A stretch of DNA of 64,000 nt, taken from assembly GCA_035654835.1 (NCBI GenBank), contig DASRVZ010000099.1, positions 1 through 64,000 on the forward strand. The letters run 5' to 3'. This document shows positions 8,053-16,350 of the stretch, in pieces (positions within the stretch are counted from its first letter, which is position 1; each line of letters begins with the position of its first letter). The notes below the pieces were generated by a model that was not told where the DNA came from, did not search any database, and saw nothing but the letters and a program-made list of their open reading frames with translations. Both the position numbers and the translations under genes were made by a program. The stretch comes from UBA4719 sp035654835. Its GTDB lineage: Bacteria; Actinomycetota; Actinomycetes; Actinomycetales; Dermatophilaceae.

Positions 8053-10452
8053 ATGTCGGCCTTCAATCTCCGAACGTGCGCAGCCGTCATCGCACCCGTT
8101 CTCGCCATAAGCGGTGCGCTGTTCGCCGCCTCCCCTGCGCAGGCGGTCTCCGCCAATGTCGTGATCTCCGAGGTATACGGCGGCGGCAACAACGGCACCA
8201 TCTGGAAGAACGACTTCGTCGAGCTCTACAACCGCTCGGACGCAGCGGTTGATGTCACCGGCTGGGTCGTGCAGTACTACTCCGCGGCCGGCACTGTGCC
8301 GGCTGGTGGCACGGCCACCCTGACCGGCTCCGTGGCACCAAAGCACACCTACCTCGTGCAGATGGCCGCGGGCGCCAACCTCCTCGCCACGCCCCTGCCC
8401 ACGCCCGACGCGATCGGCACGGCGGGGATGAGCGGCACGAGCGACCGCGTCGACCTTCGTCTGGCGGACACCACAACCGTCGTCGACCGGGTCGGGTACG
8501 GCACCGCGGCCACCTTCGAGGGCAGCCCCGCCCCGGGCCTCAGCAACACCACCTCGGCCACCCGAAACGCCCCCTGCGTCGACACAGACGACAACACCAC
8601 GGACTTCCGCGCCACCGAGCCGACGCCTGAGAACAGCGTGGTCGACAAGCCGGGCTGTGCCGTCCCCCCGCCCGTCGACGATCCCGAGACGATCGCGCAG
8701 ATCCAGGGCACGAGCCACACCTCGCCATACGACGGCAAGCAGGTCAACGGTGTCCTCGGGGTCGTGACCGCGGTCGGTCCCAACGGCTACTGGATCCAGA
8801 GCACCACCGCTGCCGACGGAGACATCGCCACCAGCGAGGGGTTGTTCGTCTTCACCAACAAGGCTGTCATCACCGTCGCCGTCGGCGACGACGTGAGCGT
8901 CGACGGCTCGATCTCCGAGTACCGCCCCGGAGGCGGCGCCAACCTGACCACCACCGAGCTGACCGGTCCGAAGGTCACCGTCCTGAGTTCTGGCAACACC
9001 TTGCCCGCCCCGGTGGTGCTCGGCGTCGATCGCACCGCACCGCAGCAGGTCATCGAAGACGGCGACCCACTGAATGTCGAGTACCTCGAGGCGCTCTTCC
9101 GTCCCGCGACCGACGCGATCGACTTCTACGAGTCCCTGGAAGGCATGCGCGTCGCCGTCCGCGACGCCAAGGTCGTCGGTGCCACCAAGTCCTTCGGCGA
9201 AATGACCGTCATCCCCGGCCAGATCGTCGACGCCATCACCTCGCCGCGTGGCGGGGTCGTCTACTCCGGCTACGACCACCCGAACGCGATGCGGATGCAG
9301 CTCGACGACGCGCTTCTGCCCAAAGGCGCGATGCCGATGGCCAGCGTCGGCGACTCGATCGCCGGCGACACCGTCGGTGTCATCGACTGCTCGTTCAAGA
9401 ACCCCAAGCTCGAGGTGATCGAGCCGCCGGTGCTGACGCTCGGCGGGCTGCAGCGCGAGATCACCAAACCCCAGTCCAACAACCAGCTGGCCGTGTCGAC
9501 CTTCAACGTCGAGAACCTCGCGCCCGGCGACCCCCAGATCAAGTTCGACCGCCTCGCCGGTCAGGTCGTGCTCAACCTGGCGAGCCCCGACATCCTGGCG
9601 CTGGAGGAGATCCAGGACAACAGCAGGGCAGCCAATGACGGCACGGTCGACTCGACCCAGACCACGGACAAGCTCATCGCCGCCATCGTCGCGGCGGGTG
9701 GCCCGGCCTACACGGCGCGTTGGGTCAACCCCCAGGACCTGACTGACGGCGGAGCGCCCGGCGGCAACATCCGCCAGGTCTTCTTCTACCGCGCAGACCG
9801 CGGAGTGGGCTTTGTTGCCGCTCCGGCAGGTGACGCGACCACCGCCGAGAGCCTGACGATGATCGACGGCAAGCCGCACCTGGCCCTCAACCCGGGACGG
9901 ATCACGCCCACGAACGTGGCCTGGAACTCCTCCCGCAAGCCCCTCGTCGCCGAGTTCACCTTCCGTGACAAGACCGTCTTCGCGATCGCCAACCACTTCG
10001 CATCCAAGGGCGGCGACGACCCGTTGTTCGGCAAGTGGCAGCAGCCGGTGCGTTTCTCGGAGGCGGGGCGCCACGGGCGGGCACAAGGCGTGCGGTCGTT
10101 CCTCGATGAGCTCCTCGCGGCTGACCCGAACGCGAACGTCGTGGTGCTCGGTGACATCAACGACTTCGAGTTCAGCCGCACCGTCGACATCATGGTCGGC
10201 TCCGGCGCCAACGCAATCGTCGACCTGCCGCGCATGTTGCCGGTGAACGAGCGCTACTCCTACGTCTATGAGGGCAACAGCCAGGTGCTCGACCAGATCC
10301 TGATCAGCCAGGCGCTGACGATCGCTCCTCCGGGCGCCAAGTACCCGGCGTACGACTACGACATCGTGCACACGAACTCCGAGTTCTATGACCAGGACTC
10401 CGACCACGACCCCCAGGTCGTGCGGCTCGCCATCCGGGGTGGCGTCGGCTGA
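8053..10452 (+). CDS. Secreted ExeM/NucH-type endonuclease with lamin-tail domain
   Basis: A 799-residue exported nuclease. The start at 8053 (GAAAGG at 8041-8046) opens a classic signal peptide ending ASPAQA. A lamin-tail domain follows at about residues 30-145 (VVISEVYGGG, FVELYNRS, DVTGWVVQYYS). A central region of about 190-440 resembles the OB-like DNA-binding part of ExeM-type nucleases. An endonuclease/exonuclease/phosphatase domain runs from about 477 to the end with STFNVENL, the metal ligand LALEEIQDN near 515, ANHFASKGGDD near 646, LGDINDFE near 699 and SDHDPQ near 782. It probably degrades extracellular DNA for phosphate or nucleoside supply or for biofilm turnover. It is monocistronic, with a hairpin after the stop. 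No C-terminal anchor is seen, so it is probably released. Confidence 0.92.
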   Translation: MSAFNLRTCAAVIAPVLAISGALFAASPAQAVSANVVISEVYGGGNNGTIWKNDFVELYNRSDAAVDVTGWVVQYYSAAGTVPAGGTATLTGSVAPKHTYLVQMAAGANLLATPLPTPDAIGTAGMSGTSDRVDLRLADTTTVVDRVGYGTAATFEGSPAPGLSNTTSATRNAPCVDTDDNTTDFRATEPTPENSVVDKPGCAVPPPVDDPETIAQIQGTSHTSPYDGKQVNGVLGVVTAVGPNGYWIQSTTAADGDIATSEGLFVFTNKAVITVAVGDDVSVDGSISEYRPGGGANLTTTELTGPKVTVLSSGNTLPAPVVLGVDRTAPQQVIEDGDPLNVEYLEALFRPATDAIDFYESLEGMRVAVRDAKVVGATKSFGEMTVIPGQIVDAITSPRGGVVYSGYDHPNAMRMQLDDALLPKGAMPMASVGDSIAGDTVGVIDCSFKNPKLEVIEPPVLTLGGLQREITKPQSNNQLAVSTFNVENLAPGDPQIKFDRLAGQVVLNLASPDILALEEIQDNSRAANDGTVDSTQTTDKLIAAIVAAGGPAYTARWVNPQDLTDGGAPGGNIRQVFFYRADRGVGFVAAPAGDATTAESLTMIDGKPHLALNPGRITPTNVAWNSSRKPLVAEFTFRDKTVFAIANHFASKGGDDPLFGKWQQPVRFSEAGRHGRAQGVRSFLDELLAADPNANVVVLGDINDFEFSRTVDIMVGSGANAIVDLPRMLPVNERYSYVYEGNSQVLDQILISQALTIAPPGAKYPAYDYDIVHTNSEFYDQDSDHDPQVVRLAIRGGVG

Positions 10453-10482
10453 CCCCAACCTGGAGACACCCCGGGTATGACG

Positions 10483-10516
10483 GGTGGTTGGCGGGCGCGC
10501 GTGCCTGCCAACCACC
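10483..10516 (+). terminator. Hairpin after the secreted nuclease gene
   Basis: GGTGGTTGGC at 10483-10492 pairs perfectly with GCCAACCACC at 10507-10516. The stem can extend inward by three more pairs including one G-T, leaving an 8-base loop. It starts 31 bp after the nuclease stop and has no T-tract, as is common in high-GC actinobacteria. Confidence 0.65.
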
Positions 10517-10560
10517 TGATCCTCACGTCGCTGCGCGCTTCGGCGGAACCTTACGGCTCG

Positions 10561-10608
10561 ACAACAGCACGCCTCGACGGGAACGTTCCTGACGGGGCGT
10601 GTTGTTGT
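10561..10608 (+). promoter_or_regulatory. Long hairpin directly upstream of msrB
   Basis: ACAACAGCACGCCTC at 10561-10575 pairs with GGGGCGTGTTGTTGT at 10594-10608 over 15 positions with two G-T wobbles. The 18-base loop contains the perfect palindrome GGAACGTTCC (10580-10589). It ends 43 bp before the msrB start. It may be a second terminator for the nuclease gene, a 5'-leader structure for msrB, or a repressor site. Confidence 0.5.
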
Positions 10609-10651
10609 GTAGATCGTGAAGTTGTTTTCAGCCCTGCGTAGGAGGACACCG

Positions 10652-11071
10652 ATGATCGACGGCCGTGCCTATCCCCTGACCAAGACCGACGAGCAGTGGC
10701 GCGAGGAACTCACCCCGGCCGAGTATGAGGTGCTGCGTCAGGCCGGCACCGAGCGCCCAGGTGTCGGTAAGTACACGGACACCCAGACCCAAGGGGTGTA
10801 CTCCTGTCGAGCCTGCGGCACCGAGCTGTTCCGCAGCGACACCAAGTTCGACAGTCACTGCGGCTGGCCGTCCTTCTACGCCCCGCTGGCCGAAGACCGC
10901 GTCGAGTACATCGAGGACCACACCATGGGCACGAAACGGGTCGAAGTCCGTTGTGCCAACTGCGGATCGCACCTGGGTCACGTCTTCGAGGGCGAGGGCT
11001 ACGACGTCCCGACGGACCAGCGGTACTGCATCAACAGCGTCAGCCTGCGGCTCGAGCCGGCAACCGGGTAG
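10652..11071 (+). CDS. msrB: Peptide-methionine (R)-S-oxide reductase MsrB
   Basis: A 139-residue enzyme that reduces the R-epimer of methionine sulfoxide in oxidised proteins. Two CxxC pairs, Cys52/Cys55 and Cys101/Cys104, bind the structural zinc. The catalytic cysteine is Cys126 in RYCINS, and a further conserved cysteine sits in SHCGWPSF (Cys70) and may act in resolving the disulfide. The start at 10652 has GGAGG at 10641-10645 with ideal spacing; an upstream GTG at 10616 would add 12 residues but lies inside the leader after the hairpin. The hairpin upstream may influence expression. The next gene downstream appears to have its own promoter. Confidence 0.96.
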   Translation: MIDGRAYPLTKTDEQWREELTPAEYEVLRQAGTERPGVGKYTDTQTQGVYSCRACGTELFRSDTKFDSHCGWPSFYAPLAEDRVEYIEDHTMGTKRVEVRCANCGSHLGHVFEGEGYDVPTDQRYCINSVSLRLEPATG

Positions 11072-11128
11072 AGCGGCATCTCGCGGGCCGAGCCCCATGA
11101 CCAGGCTCGGGATGTCGCCTGCCGTCAC

Positions 11129-11141
11129 TAGGTTTGATGCC
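11129..11141 (+). promoter_or_regulatory. Leaderless-type -10 element of the DinB-like gene
   Basis: TAGGTT (11129-11134) is followed by TGATGCC and then the ATG at 11142. There is no Shine-Dalgarno in front of the start, consistent with leaderless transcription. Confidence 0.5.
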
Positions 11142-11657
11142 ATGACGACCCCAGACGCAGGCCAGTTCCGAACCGATCCGCCCCGCGTCGCCGACGAGCG
11201 CGACATGTACCAGGCGTGGCTGGACTTCCATCGGGGAACCTTGCTGTGGAAGTGCGCCGGGTTGACCGACGCACAGCTCAAGAGTTCCTCAGCCAGTCCG
11301 TCAACCTTGACGCTGCTCGGGCTGTTGCGGCACATGGCCGAGGTGGAGCGAGCGTGGTACCGCAGCCGGGCGGCTGGGCTCGACCTGCCCGATCTGTACT
11401 GCTCCGATGACGACGAGGACGGCGACTTCGACAACGTCGCGGACGCCGATGTCCCTGAGGCATTCGCGACGTTCAAGGCCGAGTGCCTGGCCGCTGATGA
11501 CGCCGTCCGCACGAAGTCCCTCGACGACACCTTTGTCGGCAGGAACGGCCCGATCTCGTTGCGCTGGGTCTATGTCCACATGATCGAGGAGTACGCCCGG
11601 CATAACGGACACGCCGATCTGCTCCGCGAGTGCATCGACGGCAGCACCGGCGACTGA
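11142..11657 (+). CDS. DinB-family (DUF664) protein
   Basis: A 171-residue protein with the four-helix DinB fold used by DUF664 proteins and mycothiol- or bacillithiol-dependent transferases. The probable metal-binding histidines are His64 in LLRHMAEVERAW and His154 and His157 in YARHNGHADLLRE. An acidic insertion (SDDDEDGDFDN) lies between helices. The name DinB refers to a B. subtilis damage-inducible protein and not to DNA polymerase IV, which is a separate gene at 57208-58479. The substrate is unknown. It follows msrB by 70 bp on the same strand, but a leaderless-type promoter sits in the gap. Confidence 0.85.
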   Translation: MTTPDAGQFRTDPPRVADERDMYQAWLDFHRGTLLWKCAGLTDAQLKSSSASPSTLTLLGLLRHMAEVERAWYRSRAAGLDLPDLYCSDDDEDGDFDNVADADVPEAFATFKAECLAADDAVRTKSLDDTFVGRNGPISLRWVYVHMIEEYARHNGHADLLRECIDGSTGD

Positions 11658-11733
11658 CCACGCTCAGCTCAGTCAGCTCATTCAACTCAGTCGACGCAGC
11701 GAAGCCGCCACAAGGTAGCCAGCGCGGGGGACG

Positions 11734-12453
11734 TCAGGGCAAGGAGTCGACCAGCGCCGCAACCTCGACCCGCGGGCCGGTGTAGAACGGCACCTCTTCA
11801 CGCACGTGGCGGCGGGTCTCGGAGCCCCTCAGATGACGCATGAGGTCGACGATGCGGGTCAAGTCATCAGCCTCGAACGCCAGGATCCACTCATAGTCGC
11901 CCAACGCGAACGACGCGATCGTGTTCGCGCGCACGTCCGGATAGTCGCGCGCCATCTGTCCGTGCTCCGACAGGAGGCTACGACGCTCGGCGTCGTCCAG
12001 GAGATACCACTCGTAGGAACGCACGAAGGGGTAGACGCAGATGAAGTCTTTCGGGTCTTCGTCGGCCAGGAACGCCGGGATGTGTCCCTTGTTGAACTCG
12101 GCCGGACGGTGCAGGGCGGCAACCGACCACACCGGCTCCAGGTGGGCGCCGAGCTCGGTGCGACGGAGCCGGTGATACGCCGTCTGCACGGTGCTGACGT
12201 CCTCGGCGTGCCACCAGACCATGAAGTCGGCATCCGCCCGGAGCCCCGCGACGTCATAGACCCCGCGCACCACGACACCCTGCTCGGCTATGTCGGCAAA
12301 CAGCGCCTCTACCTCTGCCGCGACCTTGGCACGATCCTCGGGCAAGGGGCTCGTGACCTTGAACACCGACCACATCGCATAGCGGATGCTGTCGTTGATC
12401 TCGCGGATCTGGCTGGCTGAAGGCTTCGGGCTCATCTGGTCATTCTTACTCAT
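11734..12453 (-). CDS. chdC: Coproheme decarboxylase ChdC (HemQ)
   Basis: A 239-residue member of the chlorite-dismutase fold that converts coproheme to protoheme b with hydrogen peroxide, the last step of the coproporphyrin-dependent heme route. Tyr141 in YPFVRSYEWY is the redox-active tyrosine position, and His164 in EHGQMARDYPDV is the proximal heme ligand. A second in-frame Met at residue 7 could be the start. Related steps in this window are hemE at 13705-14751 and hemH at 38045-39187. The oxidase gene cgoX (hemG/hemY), which usually lies between hemE and chdC in actinobacteria, is not here; a lipoprotein gene on the other strand separates them. Confidence 0.95.
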   Translation of the reverse strand: MSKNDQMSPKPSASQIREINDSIRYAMWSVFKVTSPLPEDRAKVAAEVEALFADIAEQGVVVRGVYDVAGLRADADFMVWWHAEDVSTVQTAYHRLRRTELGAHLEPVWSVAALHRPAEFNKGHIPAFLADEDPKDFICVYPFVRSYEWYLLDDAERRSLLSEHGQMARDYPDVRANTIASFALGDYEWILAFEADDLTRIVDLMRHLRGSETRRHVREEVPFYTGPRVEVAALVDSLP

Positions 12454-12626
12454 TGCTTCCGGACAACCTGACCGTCTCAGGCGTGCGTCAGAACCCGGCT
12501 GGGGCGCCCCCGGCCCCTCTTCGTCCCCGTGACCGAATCGACACCGCCAGGAATGGAACGAACGGGGCCGTCGGCCGCTCCAACGGGAATACCGTACGAA
12601 CAGCGATCGTCCTCCGGAGGTTTGCC

Positions 12627-13697
12627 ATGAAGATCACGTCCCCCCTCAGCAAGTCCCGCTGCCACGCTCGTCATGCTTATGGCACGGGGCCGCATAACCC
12701 CACCGGAAAGCTAGTCGCCGCGGGCGCACTCACCGCCCTGTTGCTGGCCGGCTGCAGCGCCGGCAGCCCAACCAGCGCCGGCAGTGATGCAGCAGTGAGT
12801 GGTGGCGTGGTGGCAAGGGACAGCCTCCAGTTCGGCGCCCCCGAGGCCAAGTCCGGCGCGGTGGCGCCAGGCGCCCCGGCCGATGCCTCCAAGCCCGGGT
12901 CGGCCGCGGTCAGCGTCGGGCCCAAGCTGACCAAGAGCGCGAGCCTTGAGCTGCGGGTCAAGGACATCGGCGCCGCCGCGGCCCAGGTGCGCAGCATTGC
13001 CACAGGGCTGCAGGCCCAGGTGCTCAGTGAGCAGATCGGAACGGGAGGCCCGGGCGACCCGGTGCCCCTCTCCGGCAACGGAGGGTCCTCGAGCGAGCTC
13101 GGTGACGGGTTTGGTTTCGGCACCCTGACCTTGTCGGTGCCGGCGGACAAGCTGGATACGGCGCTCGACCAGCTCGGCAAGATCGGCACTGTTCTGCAGC
13201 GCAACACGTCCTCGCAGGACGTCACCTCGCAGTACGTCGACACCGAGAGCCGGCTGAAGACGATGCGTGCCAGCGTTGACCGCGTGCGCGCGTTGATGGC
13301 CCAGGCCAAGGACCTCGGTCAGGTGGTTGTGCTGGAGAGCGAGATGAGTCTGCGACAGGCGGACCTGGAGTCGTTGGAGTCACAGCTCGCCGCACTCAAG
13401 GACAGCGTCGAGCGCTCCACGTTGGCGGTATCGCTGAGGACACCCGGGAACGAGACCGTGACAGAGAACGGTTTCCTCGCCGGTCTGCGCTCCGGTTGGG
13501 ACGCGTTCGCGGCCTCGGCCGAGGGGCTGTTCACCGGCATCGGTGCCGTGCTGCCGTTCGCCGTCTTCTTCGCCCTGGTCGGCTCACCACTCGTGTGGTG
13601 GTTGCGCCGCCGCCAGGCGAACCGGCCGCCGGTTGCTCCTGCACCGGTTGCTCCTGCACCGGTTGCTCCTGCGCCGGGCGGTCCAGAGGCTCCGTGA
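12627..13697 (+). CDS. DUF4349 lipoprotein with C-terminal membrane helix
   Basis: A 356-residue exported protein. The lipobox LLLAGC follows a hydrophobic h-region at about residues 27-41, so the mature protein would be lipid-anchored. A low-complexity Ala/Gly/Ser linker precedes the DUF4349 domain (about 110-310), which contains a predicted coiled-coil hairpin rich in charged heptads (VVVLESEMSLRQADLESLES). A transmembrane helix at about 312-335 (AVLPFAVFFALVGSPLVWWL) and an Arg-rich stop-transfer follow. The tail has three PVAPA repeats. The start at 12627 has CGGAGG at 12615-12620. The protein's function is unknown. It is convergent with hemE and sits where cgoX is usually found. Confidence 0.85.
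   Translation: MKITSPLSKSRCHARHAYGTGPHNPTGKLVAAGALTALLLAGCSAGSPTSAGSDAAVSGGVVARDSLQFGAPEAKSGAVAPGAPADASKPGSAAVSVGPKLTKSASLELRVKDIGAAAAQVRSIATGLQAQVLSEQIGTGGPGDPVPLSGNGGSSSELGDGFGFGTLTLSVPADKLDTALDQLGKIGTVLQRNTSSQDVTSQYVDTESRLKTMRASVDRVRALMAQAKDLGQVVVLESEMSLRQADLESLESQLAALKDSVERSTLAVSLRTPGNETVTENGFLAGLRSGWDAFAASAEGLFTGIGAVLPFAVFFALVGSPLVWWLRRRQANRPPVAPAPVAPAPVAPAPGGPEAP
13629..13673 (+). repeat. Three 15-bp tandem repeats encoding PVAPA
   Basis: The unit CCGGTTGCTCCTGCA is repeated three times (13629-13643, 13644-13658, 13659-13673) with one change in the last base. It keeps the frame and encodes a proline-rich tail of the DUF4349 protein, so unit number could vary between strains without frameshift. 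Confidence 0.85.
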
Positions 13698-13704
13698 AAG
13701 CTGG

Positions 13705-14751
13705 TCAGCGGGCGGATACCTCATGGACCAGCTGGACGACGCGGGTCAGCACTTCGGGGTCGGTCTCCGGCAGAACGCCGTGGCCCAGGTTGAAGATGTG
13801 TCCCGGCGCCTGAGCACCCTCGGCCACGATCGATCGCACGGCCTTCTCCAGCGCCGGCCAGGGTGCGAAGAGCAACGCTGGGTCCAGGTTGCCCTGCACG
13901 GCATACCGGTCTCCGAGGCGGGCACGGGCGTCGGTCAGGGAGGTGCGGAAGTCCACGCCCACGACATCGGCGCCGGCGGCACCCATCGAGGCCAGCAGCT
14001 CGCCGGTGACGGTGCCGAAGTGGATCTTCGGGACGTCAAGATCGGCCACGGCCGACAGCGCCACCCGCGAGTGCGGTTGGACAAAGGTCTCGTAGTCGTT
14101 GCGGGACAGCGCGCCCACCCACGAGTCGAACAGCTGCACGACCGATGCCCCGGCCTGCGCCTGCACCCGAAGGAACGCGCCGGCGATCTGTGCCAGACGC
14201 CCACACAGCTCATGCCAGAGCTCCGGGTCGCCATGCATCATGGCCTTGGTGTGCTCGTGGTTCTTGGACGGCCCACCCTCGATGAGGTATGACGCGAGGG
14301 TGAACGGCGCACCGGCGAAACCGATCAGCGGCGTGGCGCCCAGCTCCGCGAGCACCATCCCCACGGCCTCGGTGATGTACGGGACGTGCTCCGGCGTCAG
14401 CTCCGGAATACGGTCGAGGTCGGCGTGCGTGCGGAACGGTTGGGCGACCACCGGCCCCACCCCTGGGACGATGTCAAGGTCGACGCCGACGGCGGCCAGC
14501 GGCACCACGATGTCGCTGAACAAGATCGCCGCGTCGACCCCATGCCGGCGAACCGGCTGCATCGTGATCTCGGCGACCAGGTCAGGCCGACGGCACGAGT
14601 CAAGCATTCCCACGCCCTCGCGAACCTTGCGGTACTCCGGCAGCGACCGGCCCGCCTGACGCATGAACCAGACCGGCGTGAACGGCACGCTCTGACGTTT
14701 GGCGGCGCGGACCAGGACACTGTCACGGGGACTGTTCGGGGAGTTCGTCAC
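13705..14751 (-). CDS. hemE: Uroporphyrinogen decarboxylase
   Basis: A 348-residue cytosolic enzyme that converts uroporphyrinogen III to coproporphyrinogen III. The N-terminal signature PVWFMRQAGRSLPEYR holds the substrate-binding arginines, FSDIVVPL holds the catalytic aspartate, and the GHIFNLGHGVLPETDP signature lies near the C-terminus. The start is GTG at 14751 with GGAGG eight bases upstream. The EamA permease gene ends 30 bp upstream on the same strand, so the two may be cotranscribed. The DUF4349 gene ends 7 bp past the hemE stop on the opposite strand. Confidence 0.97.
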   Translation of the reverse strand: MTNSPNSPRDSVLVRAAKRQSVPFTPVWFMRQAGRSLPEYRKVREGVGMLDSCRRPDLVAEITMQPVRRHGVDAAILFSDIVVPLAAVGVDLDIVPGVGPVVAQPFRTHADLDRIPELTPEHVPYITEAVGMVLAELGATPLIGFAGAPFTLASYLIEGGPSKNHEHTKAMMHGDPELWHELCGRLAQIAGAFLRVQAQAGASVVQLFDSWVGALSRNDYETFVQPHSRVALSAVADLDVPKIHFGTVTGELLASMGAAGADVVGVDFRTSLTDARARLGDRYAVQGNLDPALLFAPWPALEKAVRSIVAEGAQAPGHIFNLGHGVLPETDPEVLTRVVQLVHEVSAR

Positions 14752-14781
14752 GTGCAGATCCTCCCACGGACGACGCGGGGG

Positions 14782-15648
14782 TCAGACCGCGATGGCGACC
14801 ACTCCGACCAGGGTGAGCCCGACTCCGATGGTCTGAACACGGCGCAACCGTTCGCCCAGGAGCAGCCTTGCCCAGAAGAGGGTCGCCACGGGGTACAACG
14901 AGCCGAGCACACTGGCCACGCTGACCATGCCCCGCGACGAGGCGAACGCGAAGAGACCGTTCGCGGTGACGTCGCCCAGACCGATGGCCGCGAGCGCAGG
15001 CAGGTCGCGCACGCGGGTGCCGCCCACGGAGCGGACCACCAGCCCTGCCACGAGGAACATGGCCACAGTGGTCACCCGCATGCCCCACAGCGTCTCCAGC
15101 AGCGCGTAGCGGGCCCCTCGGTCGATGCTGAAGAGGGCCACCCCGAAGAACGCCGCGGCGGCAGCAGCCAGGATCACCGGACGCGGCGGCACAGCACCGG
15201 CCAGCTCGGGCCCGGACGCCAGGGCCGCACCTGTCACCGCGATCGCCATGCCGAACCACGCCGTGGTGCTCGGATGCTCTCCGCTGAGCAGCCCCAGCAG
15301 GACCGGGACGAGTGCGCCCAGGGATGAGATCGGTGCCACGACCCCCATCGTCCCGGAGGCCAGTGCGGTGTAGAAACAGACCAGACCGGCAGCGCCGGCA
15401 GTTCCCGCAGCCGCGGCCCAGAGCGGGCCGTTCCCGCTGAAGGATGCGGCAAGACCCTCGTCTCGCACCAGCAGGATGACGCTCAGCGCGACGAGGGCGC
15501 AGGCCTGGCTGACGGCAACCACGGCGGGCGGCGACAGGGTCCGGGCCTTGAGCCCCGCGAAGAAGTCCGAGGTGCCCCAGCACGCACTGGACAGCAGGGC
15601 GATCAGAGACAACATCGCAGCACCGTATCCCGGCGTGCCGGATGCCAT
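14782..15648 (-). CDS. EamA/DMT-family permease
   Basis: A 288-residue inner-membrane protein with about ten hydrophobic helices arranged as two EamA repeats (about residues 10-140 and 150-285), typical of the drug/metabolite transporter superfamily. The first helix carries CWGTSDFFAGL and the second repeat carries DVTANGLFAFASSRG, both common in EamA proteins. The substrate is unknown. The start at 15648 is chosen because GGAGG at 15660-15656 lies seven bases upstream; ATGs at 15666 and 15615 lack this. It is divergent from DUF3000 with only 29 bp between the start codons, so regulatory elements must overlap. Confidence 0.85.
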   Translation of the reverse strand: MASGTPGYGAAMLSLIALLSSACWGTSDFFAGLKARTLSPPAVVAVSQACALVALSVILLVRDEGLAASFSGNGPLWAAAAGTAGAAGLVCFYTALASGTMGVVAPISSLGALVPVLLGLLSGEHPSTTAWFGMAIAVTGAALASGPELAGAVPPRPVILAAAAAAFFGVALFSIDRGARYALLETLWGMRVTTVAMFLVAGLVVRSVGGTRVRDLPALAAIGLGDVTANGLFAFASSRGMVSVASVLGSLYPVATLFWARLLLGERLRRVQTIGVGLTLVGVVAIAV

Positions 15649-15665
15649 CCCGGGACCTCCCGACA

Positions 15666-15677
15666 TAGGCTCGAGCG
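15666..15677 (+). promoter_or_regulatory. Leaderless-type -10 element of DUF3000 gene
   Basis: TAGGCT (15666-15671) is followed by CGAGCG and then GTG at 15678. The box overlaps the translation-initiation region of the divergent EamA gene. Confidence 0.45.
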
Positions 15678-16268
15678 GTGGGCACTCATAGCGTCCCCGG
15701 CGAGAATCCCGCCGAATTCACGCAGGCCCTGCAGGCCCTGCGCGAGGTCCAGCTGCGCCCCGAGGTCCGCGTCGAAGAGGTCCCGGCTCCCAGCAGGATC
15801 GCCCCATATGCCGTGGCCCTGACCGCAGAAGTCGTTACCGCCGGGCTCCCCGCCGAAGGTGACGAGCTGGCGTCTGGCCGTTTTGTCCTTCTGCACGACC
15901 CCTCCGCGCCTGAGCCGTGGGACGGGGTCTGGCGAGTGGTCACTTTCGCCCGCGCTGAGCTCGAGCCCGAGCTGGCCAACGACCCGATGCTCGGCGGGGT
16001 CGGCTGGTCATGGCTGATGGACGCGCTCAAGCAGCGCGACGCCCCTTATGTCGCCGAGGGTGGCACGGTCACCCGGGTCGTGTCCGAGAGCTTTGCCGCC
16101 CTGGGAGAACGCAAGACCACGGTGGAGATGGAGATCCGTGCATCTTGGACCCCGACCGGCCCCGACCTCGGTGTCCATCTGCAGGTCTGGTCCGATCTGC
16201 TGTGCATGATCGCCGGTCTGCCGCCATTGCCCGAGGGCGTCGTGGCGCTACCGGGACGACGCCGCTGA
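15678..16268 (+). CDS. DUF3000 protein
   Basis: A 196-residue actinobacterial conserved protein that typically lies beside hemE and rnd, as here. It contains no membrane helix. Recognisable family segments are ALTAEVV, the WDGVWRVVTFARAELEPELA stretch at about 80-100, GVGWSWL and the C-terminal VWSDLLCMIAGLPPLPEG. It has an acidic, predicted alpha/beta fold. No function is established. The GTG start has no ribosome site but has a leaderless-type -10 box. It is followed after 82 bp by rnd on the same strand, with a duplicated promoter-like unit between them. Confidence 0.85.
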   Translation: MGTHSVPGENPAEFTQALQALREVQLRPEVRVEEVPAPSRIAPYAVALTAEVVTAGLPAEGDELASGRFVLLHDPSAPEPWDGVWRVVTFARAELEPELANDPMLGGVGWSWLMDALKQRDAPYVAEGGTVTRVVSESFAALGERKTTVEMEIRASWTPTGPDLGVHLQVWSDLLCMIAGLPPLPEGVVALPGRRR

Positions 16269-16300
16269 ACAGCGGCGGGTGCTACCGGCCAACGCCCTGG

Positions 16301-16350
16301 GCCCGCAGGTCAAATAGTCTCTGCGCCCGCAGGTCAAATAGATTGGCCCT
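16301..16350 (+). promoter_or_regulatory. Duplicated 24-bp promoter-like unit before rnd
   Basis: GCCCGCAGGTCAAATAG occurs at 16301-16317 and again at 16325-16341, exactly 24 bp apart. Each copy ends in a TAnnnT box: TAGTCT (16315-16320) and TAGATT (16339-16344). The second box lies six bases before the GTG start of rnd, as for a leaderless transcript; the first would give a leader of about 24 bases. Confidence 0.55.

Noticed and set aside
8050..10515. 821-codon minus-strand ORF antisense to the secreted nuclease
   Set aside because: High-GC shadow frame: Asp/Gly/Val/Arg-rich composition with no domain, while the plus strand has a signal peptide, a lamin-tail domain and EEP motifs.
14386..15327. 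313-codon plus-strand ORF over hemE and the EamA gene
   Set aside because: It crosses two well-supported minus-strand genes and has a His/Arg/Asp-rich shadow composition.
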